Below are positions 1 through 8,068 of a stretch of 64,000 nucleotides of DNA, piece after piece. The DNA comes from GCA-002733105 sp048595465 (lineage in GTDB: Bacteria > Pseudomonadota > Gammaproteobacteria > Nitrosococcales > Methylophagaceae). The notes beneath the pieces were generated by a model. The model was not told the DNA's origin, did not search any database, and saw only the letters and a list, made by a program, of their open reading frames with translations. Every line of letters begins with the position of its first letter. Within the stretch, counting starts at the first letter, position 1. The stretch spans positions 10,081-74,080 of the forward strand of contig JBJPGE010000001.1 in assembly GCA_048595465.1 (NCBI GenBank), given 5' to 3'. Position numbers and translations under genes: made by a program.

Positions 1-1
1 C

Positions 2-532
2 GACGGCTTATTAGCTGGCGTTCGTTACCGCTCATCGCCTAACAAGGATGAACGTATTGATGCGGCTGATATTACAGGAATAGTTATTCATAATATCAGT
101 CTGCCTCCCGGTGAATTTGGTGGTGGTTGGATCGATGATTTGTTTCTCAATAAGCTTGATCCAACTGTGCATCCTTATTTTGAACAAATAGCTGACATGC
201 GTGTTTCAGCTCATTTATTGATAAGACGTGATGGTGAAGTGATTCAATATGTGCCTTTTTATCAACGCGCATGGCATGCAGGTGTTTCAAAGTGGGATGA
301 ACGTGATTGCTGTAATGATTTTACCGTTGGTATTGAAATAGAAGGTTCTGATGATCAGGATTTTGAACAAATACAATATCAGCAATTAGCCCAAGTCATT
401 CTGTTGCTTTGTGAATATTATCCTTCCTTATCAGCGGACCGAATAAAAGGTCACCAAGAGATCGCGCCGGACCGAAAAACCGATCCAGGGCCACATTTTG
501 ATTGGACGTATTTAGCTGAGTTAATACGTTGA
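2..532 (+). CDS. ampD: 1,6-anhydro-N-acetylmuramyl-L-alanine amidase AmpD (5' truncated)
   Basis: Cytoplasmic zinc amidase that removes the peptide from anhydro-muropeptides during cell-wall recycling; in many gammaproteobacteria it indirectly controls ampC. The reading frame is open from base 2, so only a few N-terminal residues are missing. Visible family features are the first zinc histidine in VIHNIS, the catalytic glutamate in VGIEIEG, and the C-terminal GHQEIAPDRKTDPGP block with the second histidine and the aspartate ligand. An internal ATG at 140 would remove the first zinc ligand and is not the start. pcnB follows after 31 bases. The family assignment is firm; the true start lies outside the window. 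Confidence 0.93.
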   Translation, partial: DGLLAGVRYRSSPNKDERIDAADITGIVIHNISLPPGEFGGGWIDDLFLNKLDPTVHPYFEQIADMRVSAHLLIRRDGEVIQYVPFYQRAWHAGVSKWDERDCCNDFTVGIEIEGSDDQDFEQIQYQQLAQVILLLCEYYPSLSADRIKGHQEIAPDRKTDPGPHFDWTYLAELIR

Positions 533-563
533 ATACAAACAAGCGTGGTATCATATACAGCAT

Positions 564-1934
564 ATGATATCACTGAAAAAAATCTTTTCTGTAGTGAGGA
601 AAAAGAAGAATATTCCAGCAACAGATGGTGCTCAGAAAAGCGATCCGATTGTAATACCTCGATCAGAACACAGCATTTCTCGGAAACAGATTGATCCCCA
701 TGCCTTAAAAATCCTCTACCGTCTGAAAGATGCTGGCTTTGACGCCTATCTTGTTGGCGGTTGTGTGCGCGATTTATTATTAGGACATGAACCTAAAGAT
801 TTTGATGTTACTACCAATGCATCTCCTGAAGAAGTTCATAAATTATTTAAGAAAAGTCGTTTAATTGGTCGACGATTCAAATTAGTACATGTTGGCTTTG
901 GCCGCAATGTAATTGAAGTGGCTACCTTTAGGGCGCCGCCAGAAGCTGATCAGCACGTTGATGGACGTATTATGCGCGATAATGTGTTTGGCACATTAGA
1001 GCAGGATGCATGGCGTCGTGACTTCACCATTAATGCTTTGTATTACGATATTCGCGATTTTTCGATAATCGATTATACAGGCGGCATTGCTGATTTAGAG
1101 GCGGGGAAAATTAGATTAATTGGTGATGTGGAAACACGTTATCGTGAAGATCCTGTGCGCATGTTGCGCGCCTTACGTTTTGTGGGGAAATTAGGTTTGC
1201 GCCTAGATGGTGAAACAGAACGTTTTATTCCGCAACTTGCTAACTTGTTAGCTGATATTCCAGCCGCACGTTTATTTGATGAATCACTAAAGTTATATTT
1301 AACAGGTAATGCAGCGGTGACGCATGAACTATTATGTCATTATGAGGTTTTTGAGGTGTTGTTTCCACAAACGGCGGCATTGCTCCATACCGAGCAAGAT
1401 AATTATCCACGTACCTTAATTACTAAGGCGTTAGAAAATACCGATATTCGTATTGATGATGGCAAACCTGTCACGCCGGCATTTCTGTTTGCGGCGTTAA
1501 TGTGGGAGCCGGTGAGACAACGCTGGCAAGAACATAAAGATCGTAAAATACCGCCCATTCCAGCGTTGCAACGTGCGGCAACTGAAGTTATTTCAGAGCA
1601 AGTTCGTCGTGTTGCCGTGCCTAAGCGTTTTACGTTGATGACACGCGATATTTGGACATTGCAAATCCGTTTAGAGCAACGATTCGGTAAAAAAGCATAT
1701 AGAACATTAACCCATCCAAAGTTTAGGGCGGGCTATGACTTTTTATTGCTACGCGTGCAAGCCGGTGAGCCTTTATCTGAATTAGCGGATTGGTGGACGG
1801 AGTTTCAAGAGGCTGAAGAATCGCAGCAACAGAAAATGGTTAATAGTTTGTCAGCGACACAGGCGGGCGCTCCACGCAAACGTCGTAAACGAAGACGTAA
1901 AAAACCTGCTGCTAAGAGTGTAGCTAGTGAATAA
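564..1934 (+). CDS. pcnB: Poly(A) polymerase I
   Basis: Adds 3' poly(A) tails to RNA and so promotes decay by exonucleases. The 456-residue protein has the class II nucleotidyltransferase/CCA-adding fold: GGCVRDLLLG near residue 65, then DFDVTT supplying the metal-binding aspartates, RRDFTINALYYD near 155, and REDPVRMLRALRF near 195. The basic C-terminus (RKRRKRRRKK) is the RNA-binding tail that separates PcnB from CCA transferase, which lacks it. An N-terminal extension of about 45 residues precedes the catalytic domain. Its stop codon overlaps the GTG start of folK by 8 bases, the usual pcnB-folK coupling in gammaproteobacteria. Confidence 0.95.
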   Translation: MISLKKIFSVVRKKKNIPATDGAQKSDPIVIPRSEHSISRKQIDPHALKILYRLKDAGFDAYLVGGCVRDLLLGHEPKDFDVTTNASPEEVHKLFKKSRLIGRRFKLVHVGFGRNVIEVATFRAPPEADQHVDGRIMRDNVFGTLEQDAWRRDFTINALYYDIRDFSIIDYTGGIADLEAGKIRLIGDVETRYREDPVRMLRALRFVGKLGLRLDGETERFIPQLANLLADIPAARLFDESLKLYLTGNAAVTHELLCHYEVFEVLFPQTAALLHTEQDNYPRTLITKALENTDIRIDDGKPVTPAFLFAALMWEPVRQRWQEHKDRKIPPIPALQRAATEVISEQVRRVAVPKRFTLMTRDIWTLQIRLEQRFGKKAYRTLTHPKFRAGYDFLLLRVQAGEPLSELADWWTEFQEAEESQQQKMVNSLSATQAGAPRKRRKRRRKKPAAKSVASE

Positions 1935-2418
1935 CATATTTATCGGATTGGGCAGTAATTTATCTGATCCTATCCAACAGGTATTAATGGCAATGGAAGC
2001 ATTAAAAAAAATTCCTGAAACACGCGTAGTTAAAAAATCATCGCTTTATGCCAGTCCGCCAATGGGGCCGCAAGATCAACCCGATTATGTCAATGCCGTT
2101 GTGGAATTAAACAGTGAATTATCGGCACATAAATTATTAGATCAACTGCAAACTATTGAGCAACAGCAGGGTCGGGTACGTTTAAGACATTGGGGAGAAC
2201 GTACGCTTGATTTAGATATACTGGTGTATAGCGAGCAGAAGATTGATGATGAGCGCTTAACTGTTCCGCATTCTGGTATCAAAGAGCGGGCGTTTGTACT
2301 TTATCCACTAGCAGAAATTGCTTCCGACCTAATTATTCCGCAATTTGGAAATATAGCCAATTTAGTTCAAAATTGTTCTCGAGCTGGTTTAAACAAAATA
2401 AATTTAGATTTAATATGA
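1927..2418 (+). CDS. folK: 6-hydroxymethyl-7,8-dihydropterin pyrophosphokinase
   Basis: Transfers pyrophosphate from ATP to 6-hydroxymethyl-dihydropterin, the step before dihydropteroate synthase in folate synthesis. The 163-residue protein shows the HPPK signature: IGLGSNL at the N-terminus, the SSLYASPPMGPQDQPDYVNAV substrate block (shown here only as a landmark near residues 38-58), and WGERTLDLDIL with the two magnesium-binding aspartates. The start is GTG at 1927, inside the end of pcnB. Its TGA overlaps the ATG of the next gene, so translational coupling is likely. Confidence 0.94.
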   Translation: MNNIFIGLGSNLSDPIQQVLMAMEALKKIPETRVVKKSSLYASPPMGPQDQPDYVNAVVELNSELSAHKLLDQLQTIEQQQGRVRLRHWGERTLDLDILVYSEQKIDDERLTVPHSGIKERAFVLYPLAEIASDLIIPQFGNIANLVQNCSRAGLNKINLDLI

Positions 2419-3071
2419 GTACATTAGAAACACCACATCGTTATATTGCTGTTGAAGGCCCTATTGGAGTGGGTAAAACCCACTTGGTCAAACGACTGGC
2501 TGAGAGCTTTTCAGGCACAACGGTGCTGGAGCAGCCGGAGAATAATCCTTTTTTAGAAAAGTTTTACATTCACCCAAAACAATCAGCATTACCAACACAA
2601 TTAAGTTTTTTAATGCAACGAGTACGTTTAAGTAAAGAGCTGCAGCAAGATGATCTATTTTCTAGCCTAAAAGTAACGGATTTTATGGTTGAAAAAGATC
2701 GTATTTTTGCACAAATCACCTTAGATGATGACGAACTTGCTCTCTATAATATGGTCTATGATAATCTGACCATGCAGCATCGCATTCCTGATTTAGTGAT
2801 TTATTTACAAGCACCGATGACGGTGTTGAAAGCGCGGGTAAACCAACGCGGTATAGGCTATGAACAACGTATTGAAGATGGTTATCTTCAAAGGCTAGCG
2901 GACAGTTATGCTGACTTTTTTCATTATTATGATGCATCACCGTTATTGATAGTGAATGCTGAACAAATTGACTTGGTTAATAGTGAGCAAGATTACCAAA
3001 ATTTATTAGAGCAAATTAGCACATTGACCAGCGGCCGACATTATTACAATCCGCTTCCAGTGAGAAAGTAG
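2415..3071 (+). CDS. Deoxynucleoside kinase (deoxyadenosine/deoxyguanosine kinase family)
   Basis: Likely phosphorylates a deoxyribonucleoside in nucleotide salvage. The 218-residue protein has a P-loop GPIGVGKTHL near residue 15, a DR-type motif in MVEKDRIFAQ near residue 95, and an LID-like arginine stretch (RVNQRGIGYEQRIEDGYL) near residue 140, as in the dNK/dCK/dGK family. I chose ATG 2415 because it overlaps the folK stop in an ATGA junction and the P-loop then sits at the usual distance from the N-terminus; an in-frame ATG at 2373 is possible. Presence between folK and panB is a common gammaproteobacterial order. The exact base specificity cannot be read from sequence. Confidence 0.88.
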   Translation: MSTLETPHRYIAVEGPIGVGKTHLVKRLAESFSGTTVLEQPENNPFLEKFYIHPKQSALPTQLSFLMQRVRLSKELQQDDLFSSLKVTDFMVEKDRIFAQITLDDDELALYNMVYDNLTMQHRIPDLVIYLQAPMTVLKARVNQRGIGYEQRIEDGYLQRLADSYADFFHYYDASPLLIVNAEQIDLVNSEQDYQNLLEQISTLTSGRHYYNPLPVRK

Positions 3072-3082
3072 AAGGTTAGAGT

Positions 3083-3883
3083 ATGACGCGATTGAACTTA
3101 ACAGATTTGCAAGAAATGAAAGCGCAGCAAAATAAAATCACAATGCTGACTTCGTATGATGCTAGTTTTAGCCGAATAATGGATGCGTCAGGTGTCGATA
3201 TGATTTTGGTGGGTGATTCGCTTGGCACAGTGGTACAAGGGCATGAAAGTACAGTCCCTGTGACTGTTGACGATATGATCTACCATTGTCGTCATGTATT
3301 GCGTGGTAGCCAACGCGCATTTGTTGTTATTGATATGCCTTTTATGAGCTATGCAACACCGCAGCAAGCAGCTCAAAATGCTGCTCGTTTGATGACCAGT
3401 GGTGGTGCACACATGGTCAAATTAGAAGGTGGTGGGGCAGTTATTGAAGAAACGGTTCGTGAGCTGACTGAGCGGGGCATTCCTGTTTGTGGGCATCTAG
3501 GATTATTACCCCAATCGGAACATAGATTGAGTGGCTATCAATCTCAAAAATGGAGTGAGCAGACCGTACAAAAACTACTTAAAGACGCTAAAGGTTTGCA
3601 ACAAGCAGGTGCTGAAATGGTGGTGCTTGCATGTGTTCCCGCTACGGTAGGCGCCCAGATAACAGCTGAACTGACTATTCCAGTGATTGGCTTTGGGGCC
3701 GGTAGATCATGCGATGGGCAAGTACTTATTTTATACGATATGCTTGGTATTTCCGCAGGGAAAACACAAGCTTTTAATCATGATTTTTTAGCAGATGAGG
3801 GTAATGTTCTCGGTGCAATTAAGAAATACGTGCGGGATGTGAAAAGTGGCGATTTTCCTCAGCCACAGCATGAGTACGAATGA
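3083..3883 (+). CDS. panB: 3-methyl-2-oxobutanoate hydroxymethyltransferase
   Basis: Makes ketopantoate from 2-oxoisovalerate and 5,10-methylene-tetrahydrofolate, the first committed step of pantoate synthesis. The 266-residue protein is full length, with the conserved blocks TSYDASFSR, LVGDSLGTVVQGH (metal-binding Asp), KLEGG, GHLGLLPQS and IGFGAGRSCDGQVL in family order. A GAAGG ribosome binding site lies 7 bases before ATG 3083. The final TGA overlaps the panC start in an ATGA junction, so panB and panC are translationally coupled. Confidence 0.97.
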   Translation: MTRLNLTDLQEMKAQQNKITMLTSYDASFSRIMDASGVDMILVGDSLGTVVQGHESTVPVTVDDMIYHCRHVLRGSQRAFVVIDMPFMSYATPQQAAQNAARLMTSGGAHMVKLEGGGAVIEETVRELTERGIPVCGHLGLLPQSEHRLSGYQSQKWSEQTVQKLLKDAKGLQQAGAEMVVLACVPATVGAQITAELTIPVIGFGAGRSCDGQVLILYDMLGISAGKTQAFNHDFLADEGNVLGAIKKYVRDVKSGDFPQPQHEYE

Positions 3884-4731
3884 AAACAGTTAAAACTGTC
3901 GCAGAACTTCGACAGCAAATTACAGAGTGGAAGCAAGCGGGCCAACGAATTGTATTGGTGCCGACCATGGGTAATTTACACCAGGGGCATTTATCGTTGG
4001 TAAAAAAAGCAAAAAAACTGGCGAATAAAGTGATTGTCAGTATATTTGTAAACCCTTTACAGTTTGATGATAAGACTGATTTGTCGGCTTACCCGCGTAC
4101 TTTAGAAGCTGATATTGAGCAACTTGTAGCTGTCGAATGTGACGCTGTATTTACACCTACGGCGCAAACAATGTATCCCTACGGAATGGATGAGCAAACA
4201 ATTATCACCGTTCCTGGAATGGATGATAAATTATGTGGTCAAGCCCGGCCGGGGCATTTTGATGGTGTGGCTACCGTTGTCGCTAAACTATTTAATATGG
4301 TGCAACCAGATGTGGCCATATTTGGTGAAAAAGACTATCAGCAGTTATTGTTAATCAAAAAAATGGTTGCAGACTTAAACCTACCGCTTGAAATAATAGG
4401 TTTACCTACGCACCGTGAAGCAAGTGGCTTAGCTATGAGTTCTCGCAATCAATATTTAACAGAACAACAGCGAGAACAAGCGGCTTCAATTTATCGAATA
4501 TTGAGTGAGATTAAGACAAAAATTCTGAAGGGTGAGACCGACTTTGTTAAATTAGAGCAACAAGCAAAGGATGAATTAACGCAATTAGATTTTGAACCAG
4601 ACTATGTCGATATTAGGCATTCTGGGAACTTAGAGCCTGCAAAACAGTCAGATAAAGAGCTTAGAGTTCTCTTAGCCGCTCGATTAGGAAAAGCCCGATT
4701 GATCGATAATATTGCCTGCAATCTAGATTAA
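3880..4731 (+). CDS. panC: Pantothenate synthetase
   Basis: Joins pantoate and beta-alanine at the cost of ATP to form pantothenate. The 283-residue protein carries the HIGH-like signature VPTMGNLHQGHLSLV near residue 30, the FVNPLQF block, PGHFDGVATVV, FGEKDYQQ and the KMSKS-equivalent LAMSSRNQYL near residue 185. It overlaps panB by four bases. The downstream gap of 77 bases before panD contains a plausible separate promoter, so panD may be expressed both from the panBC transcript and on its own. Confidence 0.97.
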   Translation: MKTVKTVAELRQQITEWKQAGQRIVLVPTMGNLHQGHLSLVKKAKKLANKVIVSIFVNPLQFDDKTDLSAYPRTLEADIEQLVAVECDAVFTPTAQTMYPYGMDEQTIITVPGMDDKLCGQARPGHFDGVATVVAKLFNMVQPDVAIFGEKDYQQLLLIKKMVADLNLPLEIIGLPTHREASGLAMSSRNQYLTEQQREQAASIYRILSEIKTKILKGETDFVKLEQQAKDELTQLDFEPDYVDIRHSGNLEPAKQSDKELRVLLAARLGKARLIDNIACNLD

Positions 4732-4746
4732 TAGTTCATTTTGAAT

Positions 4747-4776
4747 TTGATTGATTTGAGCTAAAAATGCGATAAT
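4747..4776 (+). promoter_or_regulatory. Candidate sigma-70 promoter for panD-yqhA
   Basis: In the panC-panD gap there is TTGATT at 4747-4752, an 18-base spacer, and GATAAT at 4771-4776 preceded by TGC, which resembles an extended -10. It would place the transcription start about 25 bases before the panD ATG. Assigned by eye only. Confidence 0.45.
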
Positions 4777-4808
4777 ACTCCCTAAATTAACTAGGAAATA
4801 GTTGGAAT

Positions 4809-5189
4809 ATGCAACTGACATTGCTTAAAACAAAATTACACCGCGCCTGCGTTACGCATTCAGAACTTGAATACGAAGGTTCTTGTGCGATTGATAGTAA
4901 TTTATTGGATGCTGCTGGTATTCATGAATATGAACAGATCCACATATACAATGTCACCAATGGTGAACGCTTTACAACGTATGCAATTCGCGCCGAAGCA
5001 AACTCTAACATTATTTCTGTTAATGGTGCGGCAGCACATAAAGCTTCACCGGGCGATCGTATTATCATCTGCGCCTATACAACACTAGATGAAAAAGAAG
5101 TCGCTAAATTCAAACCAACACTGGTTTATTTAGATGAAAAGAATGGCATAGTTAATACACGTCATGCGATCCCAGTTCAAGCAGCCTAA
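4809..5189 (+). CDS. panD: Aspartate 1-decarboxylase proenzyme
   Basis: Decarboxylates L-aspartate to beta-alanine, the second substrate of PanC. The 126-residue proenzyme has the self-cleavage site YEGSC, with Gly24-Ser25 at exactly the family position; the serine becomes the pyruvoyl cofactor. The NGERFTTYAI and NGAAAHKASPGDRIIICAY blocks are also present. With panB and panC this completes the pantothenate branch from aspartate and ketoisovalerate apart from ketopantoate reductase, which is not in the window. The yqhA-type gene starts on the next base after its stop. Confidence 0.97.
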   Translation: MQLTLLKTKLHRACVTHSELEYEGSCAIDSNLLDAAGIHEYEQIHIYNVTNGERFTTYAIRAEANSNIISVNGAAAHKASPGDRIIICAYTTLDEKEVAKFKPTLVYLDEKNGIVNTRHAIPVQAA

Positions 5190-5717
5190 ATGATGAATCC
5201 AATAGAGAAAATATTTGAAAGTGTATTGTGGAACAGCCGCTTTGTTGTAATTATTGCTGTGCTTGCCAGCTTAATAACGGCATTTGCTATGTTTTATATG
5301 GCGACGGTCGATGCTTATTTTTTAGTATCACATCTTGGCGAATACCTTTCTGCTGACTTAGTAGGTGAAGCTCGAAAAGTATTTCGAGCCAATACGGTAA
5401 CGCATGTAGTTGAAGTCATCGATGGTTATTTATTAGCAACTGTATTACTGATGTTTGCATTAGGTTTATATGAACTATTTGTCAGTAAAATAGAGCAAGC
5501 GGAGTCTTCAGAAACACCCTCTGTACTTGCCATTCACAGCCTTGATGATCTTAAATCACGTTTAGGTCGTGTTATTTTGATGATTTTAATCGTAAACTTT
5601 TTTGAACAAGCAATCGGCATGGAATTCCATAGTCCATTAGATTTATTAGCGCTTGCAGCAGGAATCACATTAATTGGCGTGACGCTTTATCTTACTCATG
5701 TTGATGATGGACATTAA
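5190..5717 (+). CDS. UPF0114 (YqhA-type) membrane protein
   Basis: A 175-residue inner-membrane protein of the UPF0114 family whose biochemical role is unknown. Hydrophobic segments lie near residues 18-40, 75-95 and 125-165. The N-terminal IEKIFESVLWNSRF and the LDDLKSRLGRVILMILIVNFFE segment are the parts by which I recognise the family. It starts directly after the panD stop with two consecutive ATG codons and no clear ribosome binding site, so it is probably translated by coupling with panD. The co-location with panD is not known to be functional. Confidence 0.82.
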   Translation: MMNPIEKIFESVLWNSRFVVIIAVLASLITAFAMFYMATVDAYFLVSHLGEYLSADLVGEARKVFRANTVTHVVEVIDGYLLATVLLMFALGLYELFVSKIEQAESSETPSVLAIHSLDDLKSRLGRVILMILIVNFFEQAIGMEFHSPLDLLALAAGITLIGVTLYLTHVDDGH

Positions 5718-5802
5718 CATAAATTACTAAAAAATCAGCATGATATCTAAGCTAACTCTATAAATAGCTTAAAGTATAAACTTTAGTTTTAAGGAGAAAA
5801 TA

Positions 5803-6873
5803 TTGAGGAAATACTTGTATTTTTTATATCTGCTTATTATATCTTTTTATTCTTCAATTGCTTTAGCCCAAGATGAAATTACCGTAGGTACAATTGAACG
5901 TCCACCATTTGCTTTTCACGATGAGCGCGGCAATCTGACCGGATTTACCGTGGAGTTATGGCAAAAAATTGCAGACAGGATCGATATTGATTTTGTATGG
6001 CAGCAACAGCAAAGCTTTTCTACATTAATTAGTGATACCGTATCTAATAAAACAGATTTAGCTGTCGCCAATATTTCAATTACTGCAAGTCGAGAACAAC
6101 AAGCGGATTTTTCACACTCAATATTTGAATCTGGGATGGCAATAGCCGTTAAAAGAGGTGCTAGTGCATCTTATTTCACCTTGATATGGGAATCAGGAAT
6201 TGTCCTATTTCTGGGTGGGGCATTTCTACTTTTGCTGTTAATTGCTCATGTAGTTTGGTTTTTTGAACGAAATATAGATAACCCACGGCATGACTATTTT
6301 CGTGATGACTATGTTGGTGGTGTGTGGGATGCTTTTTGGTGGGCCTTTATTATCATGACAATGGGCGGCTTTGAAAATGAAGTACCGCAAAAACTTATAA
6401 ATAGAATGCTGGCGATTTTTTGGATAATTGTCAGTTTGTTTTTTATATCAACGTTGACGGCAAAAATTACTACTGCTTTGACTGTTGCTGAGTTAAGGAC
6501 AGGGATAGTAAGTTATAAAGATCTATTAGGTAAGAAGGTGGGGGTAACTGAGGGATCTTCGCATCAGAAATTTCTACAGGATGTAGGGATAAGAACGGTT
6601 GCCTACCCGTCACTTGAAGCATTATATGCTGATTTGAGAGGCGAAAAGATTAATGCAATCGTTGCTGACTTACCTATTCTTTCTCACTACGCCACGCATG
6701 ATGGCGCGAGTTGGATGTTGGTTGCAGGAGATACATTTAACATTGAGAATTATGGCATTATATTTCCTGAAGAGTCACCTTATTTAGAAAGAGTAGACAC
6801 CGCCTTATTACAGCTTAGGGAAGAAGGAGTTTACCGTGAGTTACATGAGAAATACTTTGGTAAAGAATTCTAG
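5803..6873 (+). CDS. GluR0-like ligand-gated ion channel (bacterial ionotropic glutamate receptor type)
   Basis: The 356-residue protein has the order signal peptide (1-22), first lobe of a periplasmic amino-acid-binding domain (about 25-125), transmembrane helix (about 130-152), pore-loop region (about 175-192), second transmembrane helix (about 198-222), second binding lobe (about 230-350). This is the S1-M1-P-M2-S2 plan of prokaryotic glutamate receptors. ITASREQQADFS carries the arginine that usually binds a ligand alpha-carboxylate. After the pore, TLTAKITTALTVAEL resembles the SYTANLAAF gate segment of eukaryotic receptors. The filter region reads TMGGFEN instead of TVGYGD, so ion selectivity is uncertain. 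Start is TTG 5803 with AAGGAG seven bases upstream. Ligand unknown. Confidence 0.82.
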   Translation: MRKYLYFLYLLIISFYSSIALAQDEITVGTIERPPFAFHDERGNLTGFTVELWQKIADRIDIDFVWQQQQSFSTLISDTVSNKTDLAVANISITASREQQADFSHSIFESGMAIAVKRGASASYFTLIWESGIVLFLGGAFLLLLLIAHVVWFFERNIDNPRHDYFRDDYVGGVWDAFWWAFIIMTMGGFENEVPQKLINRMLAIFWIIVSLFFISTLTAKITTALTVAELRTGIVSYKDLLGKKVGVTEGSSHQKFLQDVGIRTVAYPSLEALYADLRGEKINAIVADLPILSHYATHDGASWMLVAGDTFNIENYGIIFPEESPYLERVDTALLQLREEGVYRELHEKYFGKEF

Positions 6874-6879
6874 TTACGT

Positions 6880-8052
6880 TCAAAACGTATGGTAGTAATA
6901 AAGCCTTAAATCATCACGATCATATCGGCCAGTAGCATCTTCGTGTTCTTGGTTTTTCATTGAATAGCGCAGGCGAACACTGGAAACATCGGTAAAATTG
7001 TATTTTGCATCAAGGTTAAATTCACCGTATTCATCAACACGTGAACCGTCTTTGCCATCGACATCGACATAACCCAGTTTAATACTTGATTTTGCATGGG
7101 GATGAAAGATAACCTGCACACCATAGGCATCACTAGGCTCATAAGGTCCGTAACCTTGTTGCCAATCGGTATACATGGGGCCTGATTCAACCGCTTGGAA
7201 ATTGCCATCTCTGATGGCGTTATAGGAGAGGGCAACATCAACACTTCCGAAGCTTGTACCTGTTTTTAGACCAAACATTTTGGATGTGTCACCGACTTGG
7301 TAAGCTGTACCACCATACTGAGCTTTTATATAGGACTTTTCACCGAAAGACAGCGGCATTGCGGCATCAAGATAACGAAAGTTTTTGCGTGATCCCGAAT
7401 CATCTAAAGTGTCGACAAATTGACCGCGCAGTGAGACATTGCCTAATCTTGTAGTGATGTAGATATAAGCTAAGCCATCATCTCCCCATTTAGCATCAGG
7501 TACTTCAAAATCACTTAGCTTGGAGGTGAAACCAGAATACCGTTCGACATAACCCAGCTCGAACACGGTGTTGGCTAGCGTTCTATTACGATAAACTGCT
7601 GCGCCATAGGTTGAAGGCAATAAGCGAATATTATGGTCACCCATTAATGGCGTTGATAAACGTTGTCGTCCTAACTTCACTTGGTGAGTGCCATTGTCAA
7701 AATCAATATAAGCCTCGCCTAGAAAGGCAATATCATCGCCATCTGATTGTAGGTAAGATGTGCCTTTACCTTTATCTCGGTCAATGATTCCCAAGCTGTG
7801 ACTACCAAAGTAGGCTAAGCCTATTTTAAAATTATTAAAGCTAGCCGACTCATATTTAGCAATACCGCCGGCGGTGAAAGCTTCAGCATTTTTTTTGTCT
7901 GGATCATCAAAGCCACGGTCAAAATAGCCGACAGATAGATTTAATGAGAAGTCACCATTTTGTAACGCTTCGGACAAATTGTAATTTGTTTGATCGGCCG
8001 CATTTACAGTTGCTGCAGCAAAAATAAGGGCAGGTAATAGCGCGTATTTCAT
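6880..8052 (-). CDS. OprD-family outer membrane porin
   Basis: A 390-residue outer-membrane beta-barrel protein, probably a substrate-specific channel for small carboxylates or amino acids. It has a signal peptide ending near VNA-AD (residue 18), alternating amphipathic strands throughout, the LGRQRLSTPLMG...NIRLLPSTYGA region typical of OprD-type barrels near residues 125-150, and a terminal phenylalanine (YYYHTF) that serves as the barrel-assembly signal. It lies 16 bases after the dicarboxylate/amino-acid symporter, suggesting that outer- and inner-membrane uptake steps for one substrate are encoded together. Substrate is inference. Confidence 0.8.
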   Translation of the reverse strand: MKYALLPALIFAAATVNAADQTNYNLSEALQNGDFSLNLSVGYFDRGFDDPDKKNAEAFTAGGIAKYESASFNNFKIGLAYFGSHSLGIIDRDKGKGTSYLQSDGDDIAFLGEAYIDFDNGTHQVKLGRQRLSTPLMGDHNIRLLPSTYGAAVYRNRTLANTVFELGYVERYSGFTSKLSDFEVPDAKWGDDGLAYIYITTRLGNVSLRGQFVDTLDDSGSRKNFRYLDAAMPLSFGEKSYIKAQYGGTAYQVGDTSKMFGLKTGTSFGSVDVALSYNAIRDGNFQAVESGPMYTDWQQGYGPYEPSDAYGVQVIFHPHAKSSIKLGYVDVDGKDGSRVDEYGEFNLDAKYNFTDVSSVRLRYSMKNQEHEDATGRYDRDDLRLYYYHTF

Positions 8053-8068
8053 TAGTGTGATCTTTTAA

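Noticed and set aside
2373..2414. Longer N-terminus for the deoxynucleoside kinase
   Set aside because: The extra 14 residues run inside folK, and ATG 2415 overlaps the folK stop in an ATGA junction at the usual distance before the P-loop.
5770..5790. Short hairpin TAAAGT/ACTTTA followed by four T before the receptor-like gene
   Set aside because: The six-pair AT-only stem is too weak to support a terminator call.
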